A DNA stretch of 64,000 bases from CADEEN01 sp963751775 (lineage in GTDB: Bacteria > Pseudomonadota > Gammaproteobacteria > Burkholderiales > Burkholderiaceae_C). A model generated the notes under the pieces. It had not been told where the DNA came from. It made no database searches and was given only the letters and a program-made list of their open reading frames with translations. The stretch's first letter is position 1; each line of letters begins with the position of its first letter. The DNA lies in contig CAVVVW010000006.1 of NCBI GenBank assembly GCA_963751775.1, positions 1 to 64,000 on the forward strand. Direction: 5' to 3'. Both the position numbers and the translations under genes were made by a program. Shown here piece after piece: positions 33,298 to 43,592 of this stretch.

Positions 33298-34213
33298 TTA
33301 ACGAGAGGGCTCTTCGCCCCGCGGCGCCGCCAGCGCCTGCAGCCCGGCCTTGGCGAACGCCTGTGCAGCACGCTCGCGCCCCAGCGCGATCAGCTCTTGC
33401 GCGCGCCAGAACTCGAAGAAGCCGCAGGCGTTGCGCGGCACGATCGACGGTGACGTCGGGCGCGTAGGCCGCCAGCTTGAGGCGCGCGATCGTGTCCTGC
33501 ATCGTCTGCATGGAGCCGAATGCGACGTCGAACAGGCCCCGAGCCGGCACGTCGGGCGTCTGCCCAGGGTGCAGGCTCTCGATGAAGGCGCGTATGCGCT
33601 GGCGGTACACATTGCCGATGGCCATCGGCGCGCTCGCCGCAGGCGGCGGCCGCAATTCCGTCGGCCCACTGAGGTTGACCACGATGGTCAGATCGGTGGC
33701 GTCGCCCAGCGTCGGCGAGATCGGCAGCGGGTTCACCAGCGCGCCGTCGAGCAGGGTGCGGGCGCCGTGCAGGAACGGCGTAAAGACCAGCGGCGTCGCC
33801 ATCGAGGCCCGTATCGCGTCGAACAGGGTGCCTTCGCGCAACCAGACCTCCTCGCCGGATTCGAGATCGGTGGCCACCGCGGTGAAGGCCAGCGGCAGCG
33901 CCTCGATGGCGCAATCGCCGATCAGCTCGCGCAGCACGCCGATGATGCGTTCACCCTTGAACAGCCCATCGCGACCGAAGGTCGGGTCGAGCAGGCGCAG
34001 CACCTGCATGCGTTCCAGCGCCAACACCCATTCGGCATAGACCTCGAGCTTGCCCATGGCGTAGATGCCACCGACGAGCGCACCCATCGAGGTGCCGGCG
34101 ATCGAGCGGATGTCGTAGCCGTTCTCGGTCAGCCACTGGATCACGCCGATATGGGCCAGCCCGCGGGCGCCGCCGCTGCCGAGCACGAGTGAGATGGTTG
34201 TCGGTTGCTGCAA
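33298..34213 (-). CDS. Patatin-like phospholipase (RssA-like, one frameshift)
   Basis: Patatin-family lipid acyl hydrolase. The oxyanion loop SGGARG lies near residue 13, the nucleophile elbow is GTSMGALVGG and the catalytic Asp is in DGALVNPLP, so the Ser-Asp dyad is intact. A TTG at 34213 is the only reasonable start in frame. Near 33445 the frame changes, after AAYAPDVT; the rest (CGFFEFWRAQELIALGRE) continues in the next frame to 33298. Length of about 305 residues fits RssA/YchK-type proteins. Likely cytoplasmic; no signal peptide. Confidence 0.8.
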
Positions 34214-34317
34214 GGGACAGGGGCTGCCAATGGCTTTCGCAGCGAACTGTACGCCGCGCGCCGTGGGCGCTGCTCGGCCGGCGACGGCCGACGCGCGCCC
34301 ACCGCCACGTCAGACCA

Positions 34318-36582
34318 CTAGCGACTCAGGGCCAGCGCCGCAAGATCGGAGAAGCTGACCCGGTCGGCCAGCACGCGCAGGATGAAGTCGTCGAACTCGA
34401 TCGCCAGGTCGGGCCGCTCGCGGCGCATGCGCTCGAAGTTGGCGCGGGTCAGCGTGAAGAGCGTGACCGGGCCGTCGGCCGACACGGTGGCCGAGCGAAC
34501 CGAGCGCCGGAAGAAGCCCATCTCACCGATCACGGTGTGGGCCATGACGGTGCGCACGCGCAGCGATTCCCCGCTGCCCTTGGCGATATCGATCGCCAGG
34601 CTGCCGGCGGCCACCAGGTCGACGTTGTCGGCGGGCTCGCCTTCGCGGTAGATGATCTGCGAGCCATCGACGTCCTTGCGCTCCAGATAGGCCATCAGGT
34701 CGGCGGGCCGGACCCGCTCGCCGAGTTGCTGGGCAAGCCACGAATCGAAGCCGGCCAAGCCCGTATCGGTATCGATCTTCGCCCTGGCGAGCACCTGGTT
34801 CTCGCACCAGGCCAGCGCCAGGTTGCGGTCGGCGAAAGCGTCTGGCCGCCCCTTGGCACTGAAGATGCCGCCGCGCTCGAGCGTCCAGCGGATGGCCGCC
34901 GACAGTGCACAGTAGACGAGCGTGACGCCGTGCTGCTCGCAGAAGTTGTGCAGCTTGGTCAGGCTGACGCTGGCCGAGGAGTCGGCACCCGACACCATGC
35001 CGAAATCGAGGATCACGTAGGCCACCCGGCCAGGCGGCAACGCGACGATGTCGCCGCGGATGCGCTCGAACACGCCCTCCGAAGAGCCGAAGAAGAGGTA
35101 GCCCGCGAGCCAGTAGAGCTGCACCGCGTCGCCGTTCTCGGTCAGGTAGCGCGACGCCTGGGCCGAACGGTTGACGTAGCTCGAGAACTGGGCCCGCGTC
35201 AGGTGCCTGCGCACCGCGCCGATGCGGGCGTAGTTGATGGCGAAGAGCAGGCAGGCACCGACCACGCCGCCCAGCACGCCCACGACGTAGCCGTAGCGGA
35301 TGCACACCGCCATGATGGCGACGGCCAGCAGCAGGTCGAACCAGGCCCGTTGCGTGCGCGGGCGCGACAGCGCGGCCTCGACAAAGGTCCAGCCGAGGTA
35401 GAGGACCAGGCCGGCGACGACGGGAATGGGAATCAGCCCCGGCAGATCGAAGCTGGCGACGCCGACGACGCCCAGCGCCAACGCGCAGACGACACCGCTG
35501 ATTCGTGTCACGCCCCCGGCATGCACCAGCAGGCTGCTGGATGCGACTTGCAGGCTGCTGATGATGCCGCCGAACGGCGCCGCGATCAGGCTGGCGATGC
35601 CGTGGCCGCGAAACTCGCAGTCGAGATCGCCCGACGCCTTGCGCGCCACCTCGATGCTCGACACCTTGGTGACCAGCGAGACCAGCGCCACGATCGTCAC
35701 GGCCAGCAGTTCGGGCACGATGGCCGCTGCGGCCGGCCATGTCAGCTGCGAGGCGCGCACCGCCTCGAGCGGCGACCAGGGCGTCAAGGACCCGAGCGAT
35801 GGCAGGAACCAGCCGTGCTCGTGGCCGGCCAAGCCGATCGACCGCAGGACGACGGCCCCGGCAATCGACATCACCAACAGCGCCGCAGGCATGGCCATCG
35901 TGGACTTGACCCACCGGCGCAGCGCCAACAACACGGCCAGCGCGCCGATGGCGCCGGCCAGCTTGGCGGCCTGTGTCGCCGTCAGGAGGGTCGCGACGCT
36001 ATCGAGGGACAAGGTGCGTCCGGTCGACATCCGGATGCTGCCGACGATCAGGAACCAGCCGGTGGCCGCCATGAAGCCGCGGACGACGAAATACGGCACG
36101 AAGCGGAAGTACGACCCCAAGCGGAAGGCGCCCAGGCCATACAGCAAGGCACCTGACAGCACGGTGGCGGCGGTGAAGATCAGCATCACGGTCTGGACCG
36201 CCGTCTGCGCATTGCCGCCTGCCGCCAACACCGCGGAGCCCGCCGCCGCGCTCAGCAGGACGAGCACGGCGCCGGTCGGCGAATCGATGCCGGTGGCCAG
36301 CGGCGGCAACGAGGTCGTCAATGCAATCCAGGCGCCGCCGATGCAACTTCCGATCAGCATGGCCCAGACCGCCGTCGAGGTGCCGGCACTGAGCTCGCCG
36401 GGGAACATGAGTGCGGCGAACGAGACGATGTTGGCAATCAGGGCCACCGAGGCGACCAGACCCGCGAGCGTGTCCCTGGCCAGCACGCGGCCCTTCTCGA
36501 GCCACGGCGACGCGTCTGCGGCGCGCGGCTCCGCGCGCGTCAGGCACAGGATCAGAGGCGTGCACCGGGCCCTCCATGGCAC
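34318..36582 (-). CDS. SulP-family anion transporter with STAS and cyclic-nucleotide-binding domains
   Basis: About 754 residues. Residues 40-480 carry the SulP membrane core of 11-14 segments (LVASVALIANIVSFAALMFPGEL, TKVSSIEVARKASGDLDCEFRGHG). A STAS domain follows near residue 500 (YVILDFGMVSGADSSASVSL). Residues 610-740 are a Crp-type cyclic-nucleotide-binding domain (YLERKDVDGSQIIYREGEPA, IGEMGFFRRSVRSATVSADG). It should move sulfate, bicarbonate or a similar anion, gated by cNMP. The GTG at 36582 is uncertain: an ATG at 36577 in another frame gives a plausible N-terminus, so a frame error near 36500 is possible. Confidence 0.85.
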   Translation of the reverse strand: MPWRARCTPLILCLTRAEPRAADASPWLEKGRVLARDTLAGLVASVALIANIVSFAALMFPGELSAGTSTAVWAMLIGSCIGGAWIALTTSLPPLATGIDSPTGAVLVLLSAAAGSAVLAAGGNAQTAVQTVMLIFTAATVLSGALLYGLGAFRLGSYFRFVPYFVVRGFMAATGWFLIVGSIRMSTGRTLSLDSVATLLTATQAAKLAGAIGALAVLLALRRWVKSTMAMPAALLVMSIAGAVVLRSIGLAGHEHGWFLPSLGSLTPWSPLEAVRASQLTWPAAAAIVPELLAVTIVALVSLVTKVSSIEVARKASGDLDCEFRGHGIASLIAAPFGGIISSLQVASSSLLVHAGGVTRISGVVCALALGVVGVASFDLPGLIPIPVVAGLVLYLGWTFVEAALSRPRTQRAWFDLLLAVAIMAVCIRYGYVVGVLGGVVGACLLFAINYARIGAVRRHLTRAQFSSYVNRSAQASRYLTENGDAVQLYWLAGYLFFGSSEGVFERIRGDIVALPPGRVAYVILDFGMVSGADSSASVSLTKLHNFCEQHGVTLVYCALSAAIRWTLERGGIFSAKGRPDAFADRNLALAWCENQVLARAKIDTDTGLAGFDSWLAQQLGERVRPADLMAYLERKDVDGSQIIYREGEPADNVDLVAAGSLAIDIAKGSGESLRVRTVMAHTVIGEMGFFRRSVRSATVSADGPVTLFTLTRANFERMRRERPDLAIEFDDFILRVLADRVSFSDLAALALSR

Positions 36583-36640
36583 TCACCAGGAACACCGTTC
36601 AACGCGACACCGTGCGACCGAATGCGCCGCCAGCGGTCGA

Positions 36641-37054
36641 TCAGTACTTGCCGATGACGACGATGTCCTTGTCGCGCGGTACCGACAGCACGTAGCCGAT
36701 CGCGCCGCGATTGCGCCGCACGAAGTCCATCACTTCGACGTCGGTCGCGAGCACGCCCGGCGGCGTCAGCGCGTCGCGAAACGCCTTCTTGACCCAGAGC
36801 TGGTTGTAGCGCTGCGCATCCATCGCCAGCGCCTTGGCGGTGAACTCCGCCTGCGCCGATTGGTTGTCGACCGGGATCAGGCGCACACCGCGACTGAATT
36901 CCTTGTCGCCGAGGTAGACCTCGCGCACTTCGTCCAACGACAGCTTGGTGTCTGCCCGCGCCACGACATAGACGTCGGCGCCCAGCGCCGACGTGGTCGC
37001 GGCGACGAGGGCCAGCAGGGCGCCGATGGCGGGGAGTCGGGTCGTGTGCCGCAT
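36641..37054 (-). CDS. PstS-like small periplasmic phosphate-binding-family protein
   Basis: 137 residues with a signal peptide (LPAIGALLALVAATTSALG). The mature part has DTKLSLDEVREVYLGDKEFSRG and WVKKAFRDALTPPGV, the core seen in short PstS-like proteins of the phosphate-binding superfamily. It is much shorter than true PstS (about 330 residues). It lies six bases downstream of a porin gene on the same strand and is co-transcribed with it. Likely periplasmic; an anion ligand is inference. Confidence 0.8.
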   Translation of the reverse strand: MRHTTRLPAIGALLALVAATTSALGADVYVVARADTKLSLDEVREVYLGDKEFSRGVRLIPVDNQSAQAEFTAKALAMDAQRYNQLWVKKAFRDALTPPGVLATDVEVMDFVRRNRGAIGYVLSVPRDKDIVVIGKY

Positions 37055-37060
37055 GCCAGG

Positions 37061-38395
37061 TCAGAACCGGATCGCAAACTGCATCAGCAGTTGATTGAAC
37101 TCCACGGTCGGCGACTCCTCGCGCCTGGTGCGGCCCAGCTCGGCCTTGAGTGCGCTATCGGGCGTGAGGTCATAGCGCAGGCCGAAGGCCAGGCGGCGGT
37201 AGGAGCGCCCGGAGGCCTGCAGTGCAAAGTAGTTGTCGGCCTGATCGAGCGACGCGCGCTCGATCCGCGCGTACGGTATCCACAAGTCGAAGCGGCGCCC
37301 GGCCTGGGCAAAGCCGGCCCAGCTGGCGTAGCGGCCGGTGCCGCCGGACAGGTCCTCGTTGCGGAAAGCGTAGTACTCGGCCACGACCTCCCACAGCGGC
37401 GAATCGAGCGCGGCGTAGGCACCGAGAATGTTCAGCCGCGTGCGATTGGCCGGGCTGGCATCGTCGCGCACGTCGCCTCGATAGCCATGCACGCCGATCT
37501 TCAAACCGTCGGCATTGCCGCTGAATAGGTATCCCAGGTTGAAGCCCAGCGCCGATCCGGACTCGAGCCTGCCGATGTCGTTCGGGTTGAGCGTGTTGTC
37601 GCGTATCGACGGCGAATTGCCTGCATACAGGTCATAGCTGACGCGTCCCCCGCCGGCGTTGACGGCGCCCGTTCCCAGCAGCCCCACCGTGTGCACCGGC
37701 AGGATGCCGCCGTGATCCTCGAAGTCGATGAACTGCGGCCGCAGGACCGAGAGCTGCAGCTGCTGGCCGTGGTGGTACGCGGTGTTCCAGTAACCCAGCG
37801 GCGTATGAAAACGCCCGAGCCATGCGGTGGCGCCGTTCTCGAACGTGTAGCCGATCTGCAGGCGCTCGACGTCGGTCGTCAGGTCGCCGTTGCTGTCGCG
37901 CTCGAAGATGAACTCGATCAGCGACTTCACCGAGTCGGACAGTCGCGGCGCGAGATAGAACGACAAGGATCCGTCGGTGAATCCCTTCAGGCCGCCGCTG
38001 GTGCCGTGCCAGCCCACGTCGGCAAAGCCACGCAGGACGACCGGGGGTTTGGTCGTGGCCATGTGGTCGTGGCCGCGGTCGCTCGCGGGTACCGGCGCCA
38101 TCTCCGGCGCCGGCGCCGGTGCCGCAGCGGACGCCGGGGCGGCCGGCGCTGGCGCGACACGCGACTCGAGTTCACGCACGCGTCGGGAAAGATCCTCGAT
38201 CGTGCGCAGCGCCTGCTCGAGCTTGCGCTCGGTTTCCGTCTGCGCCTGCGCCTGCGCGAACGCGGGCGCAGCCGACCCACCGAACATCAGCGCGGTCACC
38301 GTTGCCACCCAGATGCGGAGCAGGGTCGAGGGTGCGATTCGGGCCGTGCAAAGGCCGTCGATCGAGCAGGGCGAACGCGCGGTGCGATCCATCAT
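37061..38395 (-). CDS. Outer-membrane porin-like beta-barrel with N-terminal coiled coil
   Basis: 444 residues from ATG 38395 (GAGGGGTGAGGG upstream). A signal peptide ends near PAFAQAQ, followed by a coiled-coil segment (TETERKLEQALRTIEDLSRRVRELES) and a Pro/Ala linker, then a barrel of about 320 residues with LRGFADVGWHG, GRFHTPLGYWN and a terminal phenylalanine (FAIRF). The coiled coil should form a trimer in the periplasm, as in OprP/OprO- or maltoporin-like proteins. It is paired with the PstS-like gene and near the SulP transporter, suggesting anion uptake. Confidence 0.85.
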   Translation of the reverse strand: MMDRTARSPCSIDGLCTARIAPSTLLRIWVATVTALMFGGSAAPAFAQAQAQTETERKLEQALRTIEDLSRRVRELESRVAPAPAAPASAAAPAPAPEMAPVPASDRGHDHMATTKPPVVLRGFADVGWHGTSGGLKGFTDGSLSFYLAPRLSDSVKSLIEFIFERDSNGDLTTDVERLQIGYTFENGATAWLGRFHTPLGYWNTAYHHGQQLQLSVLRPQFIDFEDHGGILPVHTVGLLGTGAVNAGGGRVSYDLYAGNSPSIRDNTLNPNDIGRLESGSALGFNLGYLFSGNADGLKIGVHGYRGDVRDDASPANRTRLNILGAYAALDSPLWEVVAEYYAFRNEDLSGGTGRYASWAGFAQAGRRFDLWIPYARIERASLDQADNYFALQASGRSYRRLAFGLRYDLTPDSALKAELGRTRREESPTVEFNQLLMQFAIRF

Positions 38396-38621
38396 CCCTC
38401 ACCCCTCCAGCACGCGCTGGTCAGCGCGCGGCGCAGTCTAGCGCAGGCAAGATTTCCGTTCGACCCCATTTTCACCAGCCCTGCCCTGCCCCAGAATGCG
38501 CGCAAGGCGGGTCTGGCCGCAGGCGCGGGCCGCAGCAGCGTGAGCCCGACAAGCTGGGCCGTCGATTGCGACGCAGTCAGTGCTCTAGGCGGTCGTTTTC
38601 TTCGGAGGAGGCGCCGGCGCG

Positions 38622-41488
38622 ATGGTCAGAGTCAAGACGCTGAAACTGCGCATCCTCGCCCAGTTCGCGATCATCATCGCGCCGGTCACGCTGATACTGA
38701 TCTTCCAGGCGATCTCCGATGTGCGCCGCACCGCGACCATCGAGAGCATCGTCGAGCGGCACGGGCTCGCGCGTGCGGCGAAGGACAATTTCGAATCCTT
38801 CGTCACACTGGCGGCCGATGCGGTCGAAACCGGCAGCCTGGGCCGGCGTGCGCACGAGGCGCTGCTGGCCTCGAGCAGCGTGCTGCGCAACCTGAGCCAG
38901 CGCGACAAGACGGCCGCACCGGTGGCGGCGGGGCTCGAATCGCTGGCTGCGCAAGTATCGACCGGCATGCCGCTGGGCCGGCTGCTCGCGTTGCAAGGCG
39001 GCGTCAAGCAGACACGCGATGCGATCCGTGCCATGGCCGAGCGCTACGACCACGCCAGCAGCGAAACGATCACCTTGTCGATCGAATCGGCGCGGCAACA
39101 GAGCGTGATCGTGGCCTGGGCGACGGTGCTCACGCTGCTGGTCGCGGCGTGGTTCATCTACAGCACGATCATCGGCGTCACCGAGCCGCTCAACGCCGCC
39201 GTGGATCTGGCAGGAAAGATCGCCGCCGGGGAATTCGGGGACGAGGCACAGCCGCCGCGCAAACGCGACCTGGGCAACCTGCTGGGCTCGCTCGACCTGA
39301 TGCGCACGAAGTTGCGCCAGTCGCAAAGCGAGATCGAGGCCTATCAGCGCGACCTCGAAGCAGCGCGTCGAGGCGCGCACCGCCGAGGTCGAGGCCCGCA
39401 CGCGCGCGTTGGCGCGTTCGGTGTCCGAACTTCAGGCGCTCGGCGAAGTGGTGCGCGCGGTCAATTCGTCGCTGGATCTCGAGACGGTACTTGCCACCAT
39501 CGTCGCGCGAGCAGTGGAACTCGCGGAGGCCGACGCCGGCACGATCTACGAGTACGACGAGGCAGAAGGATTCTTCGACCCGCGGGCCAACTTCGGCGTC
39601 AGCGAAGCCATGGTGCAGACCCTGCGCGACTCGCGCATCCGCATCGGCGACGGCCCGGTGGGCACCTGCGCCTCGAGGCGCACGCCGTTTCAGGTGCCCG
39701 ACATCGCGACCTTCAATTACGGCCGGCAAAATGTCTGGCTGCGCGACGGCATTCGCGCCGTCGTGGCCGTACCCCTGCTGCGCGACGACCATGTCACCGG
39801 CGCGCTGGTGGTGCGGCGCAAGATCGCCGGAGAATTCGCCGCCTCGACCGTGAACCTGTTGCAAACGCTGGCGTCGCAATCCGTGCTGGCGATCGAAAAC
39901 GCGCGCCTGTTCAAGGAGAGTCAGGCCAAGACCGAACAGCTGGCGGTGTCGAGCCGGCTGAAGTCGCAGTTCCTGGCCAACATGTCGCACGAGTTGCGCA
40001 CACCGCTCAATGCCATCATCGGCATCACCGAGATGCTGCAGGAGGATGCACGCGACTTCAAACGCGACGACGAGGTCGAACCGCTGGACCGGGTATTGCG
40101 CGCCTCGCGGCAATTGCTGGCACTGATCAACGACATCCTGGATCTGTCCAAGATCGAAGCCGGGAAGATGGATGTCCACCTCGAGACCTTCTCGATCGCG
40201 CCACTGATCGACGAGGTGATGACGACCATCCGCAGTGCGGCGGCGAAGAACGGCAACGAGTTGCTGGTGCACTGCCCAGAAGGACATCGGCACCATGCAT
40301 GCCGACCAGACCCGGATCCGGCAGGCCTTGCTCAACCTGACGAGCAACGCCAACAAGTTCACCGAGAACGGCACCGTGACGATCGACGTCAGCCGCGAGA
40401 CCGCTTACGGCTGCGATTGGATCAACATGGCGATCAGCGACACCGGCATCGGCCTGTCGCCGGACCAGATCGGGCGGCTGTTCCAGGAGTTCGTGCAGGC
40501 CGACGCCTCGACCACGCGCAAGTACGGTGGCACCGGCCTCGGCCTGGCCATCAGCCGGCGCTTCTGCCAGATGATGGGCGGCGACATCACGGTGCGCAGC
40601 GAACTCGGCCGCGGCTCGACCTTCACGATCCGCCTGCCGGTGCAGGTCGGCGCGCCGCAGCCCGCCCCTGCCAAGCGCGTCGCACGCAGGCCGGCGCACA
40701 CGGCCGCGCAGTTGGAGGGCGCGCTGATTCTGATCATCGACGACGACCAGACGGTGCGCGAGGTGATGGCGCGCTTCCTCGAGCGCGAGGGGTTCACGAC
40801 CAGGCAGGCCGCCGGCGGCCAGGAGGGGCTGCGCCTGGCGCGCGAACTGCGGCCGGCAGCGATCACGCTGGACGTGCACATGCCGGATCTGGATGGCTGG
40901 ACGGTGCTTGCCGCACTCAAGGGCGATCCCGAGCTCTCCGACATCCCGGTGGTACTGGTGACGATCGAGGACAACAAGACGCGCGGCTACTCGCTGGGGG
41001 CGACCGAGTACATGGTCAAGCCGTTCGATCGTGACCGGCTCGCTGCTATCCTGCGCAGCATCTGCAGCACCGAGGGGCGGGCCGTGCTGCTGGTCGACGA
41101 TGACGAGATCATGCGTCAAAGCGTTCGCCGGGCGCTGGAACAGGAAGGCTGGGAGGTCAGCGAGGCCGAGAACGGCAAGCTGGCACTGGAGCATCTCGCG
41201 GACCATCGGCCCGACGTCATCATGCTCGACCTGATGATGCCGGTCATGAACGGCTTCGAGTTCCTGACCGAGATGCGCCAGCACGCCGATTGGCACGACA
41301 TCCCGGTGCTGGTGGTGACGGCGAAGGACCTGACCGCCGCGGAGCGCCAGACGCTCGACGGCGATGTGGAGCGCGTGATGCAAAAGGGCACGTCGACCTT
41401 GGACGAATTGCTGAGTGAGCTGGGGCGGGTGCTGCCGCGTTCGATCGCGCTCGGTCAGAGCGCCAGTGTGAGGGGGGTGCTGGCATGA
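38622..41488 (+). CDS. Hybrid sensor histidine kinase (HAMP-GAF-HisKA-HATPase-REC-REC, two frameshifts)
   Basis: About 955 residues after joining frames. ATG 38622 leads to a membrane segment (LAQFAIIIAPVTLILIF), a periplasmic sensor, a second segment near residue 170 and a HAMP region. The frame changes near 39360, in a coiled coil. A GAF domain follows (LDLETVLATIVARAVELAEADAGTI), then the H-box FLANMSHELRTPLNAIIG. The frame changes again near 40276 before the N-box (QALLNLTSNANKFTENG) and G-boxes (DTGIGLSP, GGTGLGLAI). Two receivers end the protein: LIIDDDQ with phospho-Asp in ITLDVHMPDLDG, and LLVDDDE with VIMLDLMMPVMNG. The start of the next gene overlaps the stop (ATGA). Confidence 0.88.
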
Positions 41489-41847
41489 AGATCCTGTATG
41501 TCGAAGACAACGACGACAACGTCTACGTGCTCGAGCAGCGCCTGACGCGTCGTGGACACACGGTGGTGATCGCCCGCGACGGTGCCAGTGGCGTCGCACT
41601 GGCCGGCAGCGAGCAGCCCGACCTGATCCTGATGGACTTGAGCCTGCCCGTGCTCGACGGCTGGGAGGCCACGCGGCGCATCAAGGCCGCGCCCGCGACC
41701 CGCCATATCCCCGTCATCGCGCTGACCGCCAACGCCATGTCCGGCGACCGCGAGAAGGCGCTTGCCGCCGGCTGTGACGAATTCGACACCAAGCCGGTGG
41801 ACTTTGCGCGCCTGCTCGGCAAGATCGAGGCGCACGACCACCGATGA
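41485..41847 (+). CDS. Single-domain response regulator
   Basis: 120-residue CheY/DivK-like receiver: acidic pair YVEDND, phospho-acceptor Asp in LILMDLSLPVLDG, switch Thr in VIALTANAMSGD and Lys in FDTKPVD. There is no output domain, so it acts as a shuttle or sink between the hybrid kinase (four-base overlap upstream) and the receiver-cyclase (four-base overlap downstream). The three genes form a translationally coupled phosphorelay. Confidence 0.93.
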   Translation: MKILYVEDNDDNVYVLEQRLTRRGHTVVIARDGASGVALAGSEQPDLILMDLSLPVLDGWEATRRIKAAPATRHIPVIALTANAMSGDREKALAAGCDEFDTKPVDFARLLGKIEAHDHR

Positions 41848-43211
41848 CCGGCCGAGTGATCGCGCCCCACGCCGCGCTGCTGGTTGTCGACGACAACGAA
41901 GACAACCGCTACACGCTGACGCGCCGGCTCAAGCGGCTGGGCTATGGCGACCTGTCGACCGCCAACGACGGCCGGATGGCGCTCGAGCTGCTGCGCCGGC
42001 AGAACTTCGACCTGGTGCTGCTCGACATCTCGATGCCGCAGATGAACGGCTACGAGGTGCTCGAACAGATGAAGGCCGACGCCGAGTTGCGCCACATCCC
42101 GGTGATCATGATCTCGGCGATCGAGGAGATTGCCAGCGTGGTGCGCTGCATCGAGCTGGGAGCCGAGGACTACCTGCCCAAGCCGTTCGATCCGACGCTG
42201 CTGCGCGCACGCGTGCACGCCAGTCTCGAGAAGAAGGCGCTGCGCGACGAGGTGCGCATGCAGGCCGCGGAACTCGCGCAATGGAATCGCAAGCTCGAGC
42301 AGCGGGTGCAGGAACAGCTGGCACAGCTGGATCGTCTGGGCAAACTCAAGGGCTTCTTCTCGCCGCAGCTGGTGGACTCGATCCTGGGCGGCGGCGCCGA
42401 GGAACTGCTCAGGACCCACCGCCAGGAAGTGGTGGTGGTGTTCGCCGACATGCGCGGCTTCACCGCCTTTACCGACGAGTCCGAGCCCGAGGAGGTGATG
42501 ACGGTGCTGGCCGATTACCACGCGGTGATGGGCCCGCTGATCCTCGCGCACGAGGGCACGCTGGAGCGTTTTGCCGGCGACGGCATGATGATCTTCTTCA
42601 ACGATCCGGTGCGGCTCGAGAATCCGGGGGCCAGCGCGGTGCGCATGGCGCTGGCGATGCAGGAGAAGTTCCAGCCGCTGCGCGCGCAATGGCTCAAGCG
42701 CGGCTACGAACTCGATCTCGGGATGGGGATCGCCCAGGGCTACGCGACGCTGGGCGCGATCGGCTTCGAGGGCCGCTGGGACTACGCCTGCATCGGCGGC
42801 GTGACCAACCTCGCGGCGCGCATGTGCAGCGAGGCCAAGGGCGGGCAGATTCTGACCAACCGCAAGACGCTGTCGCGGATCGAGGACCTCGTGCACGCCG
42901 AGCCGGTCGGCGAATTGATGCTCAAGGGCATCGGCCACCCGACGCATGCCTTCAACATCACCGGGTTTTCGACGAGCCGCCGCGCAAGGCTCGCGCGACA
43001 AGTAGTCCCTGCGGCGCGGCGCCGTGATTTGGCGCAGAGCCAGGCTTGCGCGAGGTCAATCCCATCCCACTGCATCGGGTCAATACTTTTCGGGTCGATC
43101 GTGCCCGCGGCTCGGCGCCTGTCTGACGCTGTGCAGGCAAGCGGATCGTGCGCCCGGTGCGAAGTGAATGTCGGTGACGGTCTGGCGCCCTGTGCCCGTT
43201 TGCCGTTGTGA
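41844..43211 (+). CDS. Receiver-adenylate/guanylate cyclase (class III)
   Basis: 455 residues. Residues 8-130 are a receiver (LLVVDDNEDN, phospho-Asp in VLLDISMPQMNG, YLPKPFD). A coiled coil (ALRDEVRMQAAELAQWNRKL) leads to a class III cyclase domain with metal-binding aspartates in FADMRGFTAFT and FAGDGMMIFFN and the nucleotide region WDYACIGGVTNLAARM. It should make cAMP or cGMP when phosphorylated by the upstream kinase. The last 80 residues after FNITGFSTS look unlike the family and may be read-through into the ATPase leader. A cNMP-binding SulP transporter lies 5 kb away. Confidence 0.88.
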   Translation: MTGRVIAPHAALLVVDDNEDNRYTLTRRLKRLGYGDLSTANDGRMALELLRRQNFDLVLLDISMPQMNGYEVLEQMKADAELRHIPVIMISAIEEIASVVRCIELGAEDYLPKPFDPTLLRARVHASLEKKALRDEVRMQAAELAQWNRKLEQRVQEQLAQLDRLGKLKGFFSPQLVDSILGGGAEELLRTHRQEVVVVFADMRGFTAFTDESEPEEVMTVLADYHAVMGPLILAHEGTLERFAGDGMMIFFNDPVRLENPGASAVRMALAMQEKFQPLRAQWLKRGYELDLGMGIAQGYATLGAIGFEGRWDYACIGGVTNLAARMCSEAKGGQILTNRKTLSRIEDLVHAEPVGELMLKGIGHPTHAFNITGFSTSRRARLARQVVPAARRRDLAQSQACARSIPSHCIGSILFGSIVPAARRLSDAVQASGSCARCEVNVGDGLAPCARLPL

Positions 43212-43235
43212 CCGCCTGCCGCCTGGGGAGAGCCC

Positions 43236-43592
43236 TTGAAAGCTGGAGTCGTACCGCCCTCGATCGAGCCGGACTGGACGCGCCTGCTGGACACCGAAGC
43301 GGAGCTCGGGGCCCAGATCGCCGCCGAGGCGAGTGCTGCGCGGGCCCGCATCGAGGCAGCCCGTGCGGCGGCGGCAGCGGCCGTACCCGATCCTGAAGCA
43401 TTGGCGGCGCTGTCGGCGGCGAACGAGCGGGCCGCCACCGAGCGGCAGCGCAGCGAACTCGCACGCATCGCCGCCGAGGCCGACGCCGCCGTTGCAGCGC
43501 TCGAAGGAGCACCGGATTCGTTGCTCGACGCGCTCGCGCACTTCGCGCTCGACGCCGCGTTGACCGACGCGCTCCCGGCGCAGCGAAGATGA
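43236..43592 (+). CDS. A/V-type ATPase peripheral-stalk subunit G/H
   Basis: 118 residues from a TTG at 43236 with GGGGAG six bases upstream. It is a long Ala/Glu/Arg-rich helix (ARARIEAARAAAAAAV, then SAANERAATERQRSELARIAAEAD) as expected for the stalk subunit G/H that pairs with subunit E. Its stop overlaps the start of subunit I (ATGA). First gene of the ATPase operon. Assignment is by position and coiled-coil nature. Confidence 0.65.
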   Translation: MKAGVVPPSIEPDWTRLLDTEAELGAQIAAEASAARARIEAARAAAAAAVPDPEALAALSAANERAATERQRSELARIAAEADAAVAALEGAPDSLLDALAHFALDAALTDALPAQRR

